DNA of 6,473 bases, taken from NCBI GenBank assembly GCA_003661105.1, contig QMVM01000113.1, positions 1 through 6,473 on the forward strand, given 5' to 3'. Source of the stretch: Methanosarcinales archaeon. GTDB taxonomy: Archaea; Halobacteriota; Methanosarcinia; Methanosarcinales; Methanogasteraceae. A program made the translations under genes and the position numbers. Below, piece after piece: positions 5,122 through 6,473 of the stretch. The stretch's first letter is position 1. Every line of letters begins with the position of its first letter. The notes below the pieces were generated by a model. That model searched no databases and was not told the origin of the DNA. It worked only from the letters and a program-made list of their open reading frames with translations.

Positions 5122-6473
5122 ATGTCCCACAAAAAATTCACCACCCTTGCCGTTGCCGCACTCCTCATCGTTGTGGTGGCGTGGTTTGGGCAAGTCACCA
5201 ATCAAGAGGTGGGGGGGGTTGTGCAGCAGCAGTTCACCCAGCAGCAATTACTGCTTACACGACAAGCGGCTGTCGGAATCGAGGGCTTTCTCGAAGAGAG
5301 GACCGTTCTTATTGAGGTGCTGGCAGATGAGATCGCAGATGAGTCTCCGGAGAACATGACCGCGCATTTTATGACGGTTTATAGTAGATCCAAAGGCATT
5401 TCATCGATCGGGTTTGCGAACAGCGAAGGTGTGATCGTGACTGGCTATCCGGTAGAAGATGTGGCAATCGGTCTCGATCTCTACGCAACAAAGAAGAACG
5501 TATCATTCGACCGCGCCAGAGATACCGGAGAGACCTACACCACCAACCCGATGCTGCTGGTTCAGGGCGGGATCGGATCACACATCGGAGTGCCGGTCTA
5601 TTCGGACGACGAATTCAAGGGTGTCGTCTTTGCAACCATCGATATATCCACGCTCTCTGAGCGGTACCTCGCCGATGTAATTCCCAAAGGGCACGGGCAG
5701 GTCTATATGATCACCATGATCGGGCGATCCCTGTACGATAGCGCGCACAAGGAGCTGATCGGCAAAAAGTATATAGGGAGTTTTTGCACCAAGAATTCAT
5801 CGTACGCAGAGATCTTATCGGAGCAGATGCAGGAAACGGAGGGGACTGGTTATTATTTCGACGAATCTTCCGGAGAGTGGCGGATCGTTGCATACGCACC
5901 CATTGTCTGGCATAACCACATCTGGTCTGTTGCCACAAGTGTTCCTGCAAGCGAGGTGGGCGCGCTGGTGCATTCAGTCTACAGAAAGCAGATCCTGTTC
6001 ATCGCAATCGTCATCGCAATCATCCTTGCCGGAGGCGGAAGCATCGTTCTGATCTTCTCCAGATGGAACAGGGAGCTGGAGAACGAGGTCGAAAAGACGA
6101 CAGAGAACTTGAAAAAGTCGAATACGGAACTTGAGTCTGCAAACACTAAATTAAAGGAACTGGACCGGCTAAAATCTGAGTTCGTCTCTATGGCATCACA
6201 TGAACTGAAGACGCCGCTCACAGCGATAAAACTTTCAATGGATGTCCTGAGATCACTTTCCGGATCAGAGAAAGACATCCGCACGAAAGACGAGTTGTTA
6301 GAGATCGTCGACCGCAATATTGAGAGACAGAACAGGCTTGTAACCGATCTCCTCGATATATCAAGAATCGAGACCGGAACTCTGAAATTCAATCTTGAAC
6401 CTGTAGACCTGTACGATATCATCAGGGAATCGGTCAAAAGCATGAAAGATATCGCAGAGAGGAAAGGTATTTC
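5122..6473 (+). CDS. Membrane sensor histidine kinase with extracytoplasmic Cache-like domain (partial, 3' end outside window)
   Basis: This is the N-terminal 450 residues of a two-component sensor kinase. A short basic N-terminus (MSHKK) leads into a first membrane helix (about 7-22). An extracytoplasmic region of ~265 residues (23-288) follows and looks like a double Cache sensor: an N-terminal long helix, then SSIGFANSEGVIVTGYP (94-110), GVPVYSDDEFKGVVFATID (156-174) and WRIVAYAPIVWHNHIWSVATSVP (253-275) in the positions of PAS-like strands. A second helix (about 290-312) ends at SRWNRE. A coiled-coil linker, heptad-rich in Leu and Glu, spans 318-350. HisKA follows, with phospho-acceptor H360 in SEFVSMASHELKTPL (352-366) and the second helix LVTDLLDISRIETG (406-419). 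The ATP-binding HATPase domain lies beyond the window. The signal and response-regulator partner are unknown. Eight consecutive G bases at 5211-5218 fall in codons 30-33. The start is supported by GGTG eight bases upstream. Confidence 0.94.
   Translation, partial: MSHKKFTTLAVAALLIVVVAWFGQVTNQEVGGVVQQQFTQQQLLLTRQAAVGIEGFLEERTVLIEVLADEIADESPENMTAHFMTVYSRSKGISSIGFANSEGVIVTGYPVEDVAIGLDLYATKKNVSFDRARDTGETYTTNPMLLVQGGIGSHIGVPVYSDDEFKGVVFATIDISTLSERYLADVIPKGHGQVYMITMIGRSLYDSAHKELIGKKYIGSFCTKNSSYAEILSEQMQETEGTGYYFDESSGEWRIVAYAPIVWHNHIWSVATSVPASEVGALVHSVYRKQILFIAIVIAIILAGGGSIVLIFSRWNRELENEVEKTTENLKKSNTELESANTKLKELDRLKSEFVSMASHELKTPLTAIKLSMDVLRSLSGSEKDIRTKDELLEIVDRNIERQNRLVTDLLDISRIETGTLKFNLEPVDLYDIIRESVKSMKDIAERKGI

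Overview
The window is euryarchaeal. It carries an archaeal-type peptidyl-tRNA hydrolase (Pth2), a tandem-repeat (alpha2-type) tRNA-splicing endonuclease, a tRNA without encoded CCA, TATA-type promoters close to start codons, and a gene matching methanogenesis marker 4 (MtxX). MtxX points to a methanogen or a relative with the same pathway run in reverse (anaerobic methane or alkane oxidizer). The EndA type fits the Methanosarcinales, Methanomicrobia, Archaeoglobi and halophile side of the Euryarchaeota. I cannot name a genus.

Layout. On the minus strand, from about 2063 down to 1, lies a tight three-gene operon: an XRE-like helix-turn-helix regulator, a three-helix membrane protein with a glycine-rich linker, and a geranylgeranyl-reductase-family flavoprotein cut off by the window edge. 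Both junctions are a stop codon, one base, then ATG. Divergent from the regulator is pth2 (2103-2450, plus). The 39 bases between them hold two interleaved TATA elements in near-perfect mirror symmetry. Downstream of pth2 is an AT-rich remnant of a PIN-domain gene (2497-2766). It runs 41 bases into the end of the convergent mtxX gene (2726-3556, minus). Between mtxX and endA is an 85-base inverted repeat built of CACAGAG heptamers, with no gene. endA (3832-4899, minus) is divergent from a tRNA-Val(GAC) gene (4965-5038, plus), and one TATA element can serve both. A sensor histidine kinase (5122 to the window end, plus) has an extracytoplasmic Cache-like sensor, two membrane segments and a HisKA domain with its phospho-acceptor His. 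It is truncated before the ATPase domain.

How the parts relate. Most genes are housekeeping: tRNA maturation and recycling (EndA, Pth2, tRNA-Val), archaeal lipid saturation (the reductase) and the methanogenic marker. The least understood parts are the regulator and membrane protein co-transcribed with the lipid reductase, the mirror-symmetric promoter, and some unusual residues in EndA. I found no CRISPR array, phage, transposase or obvious defence system.
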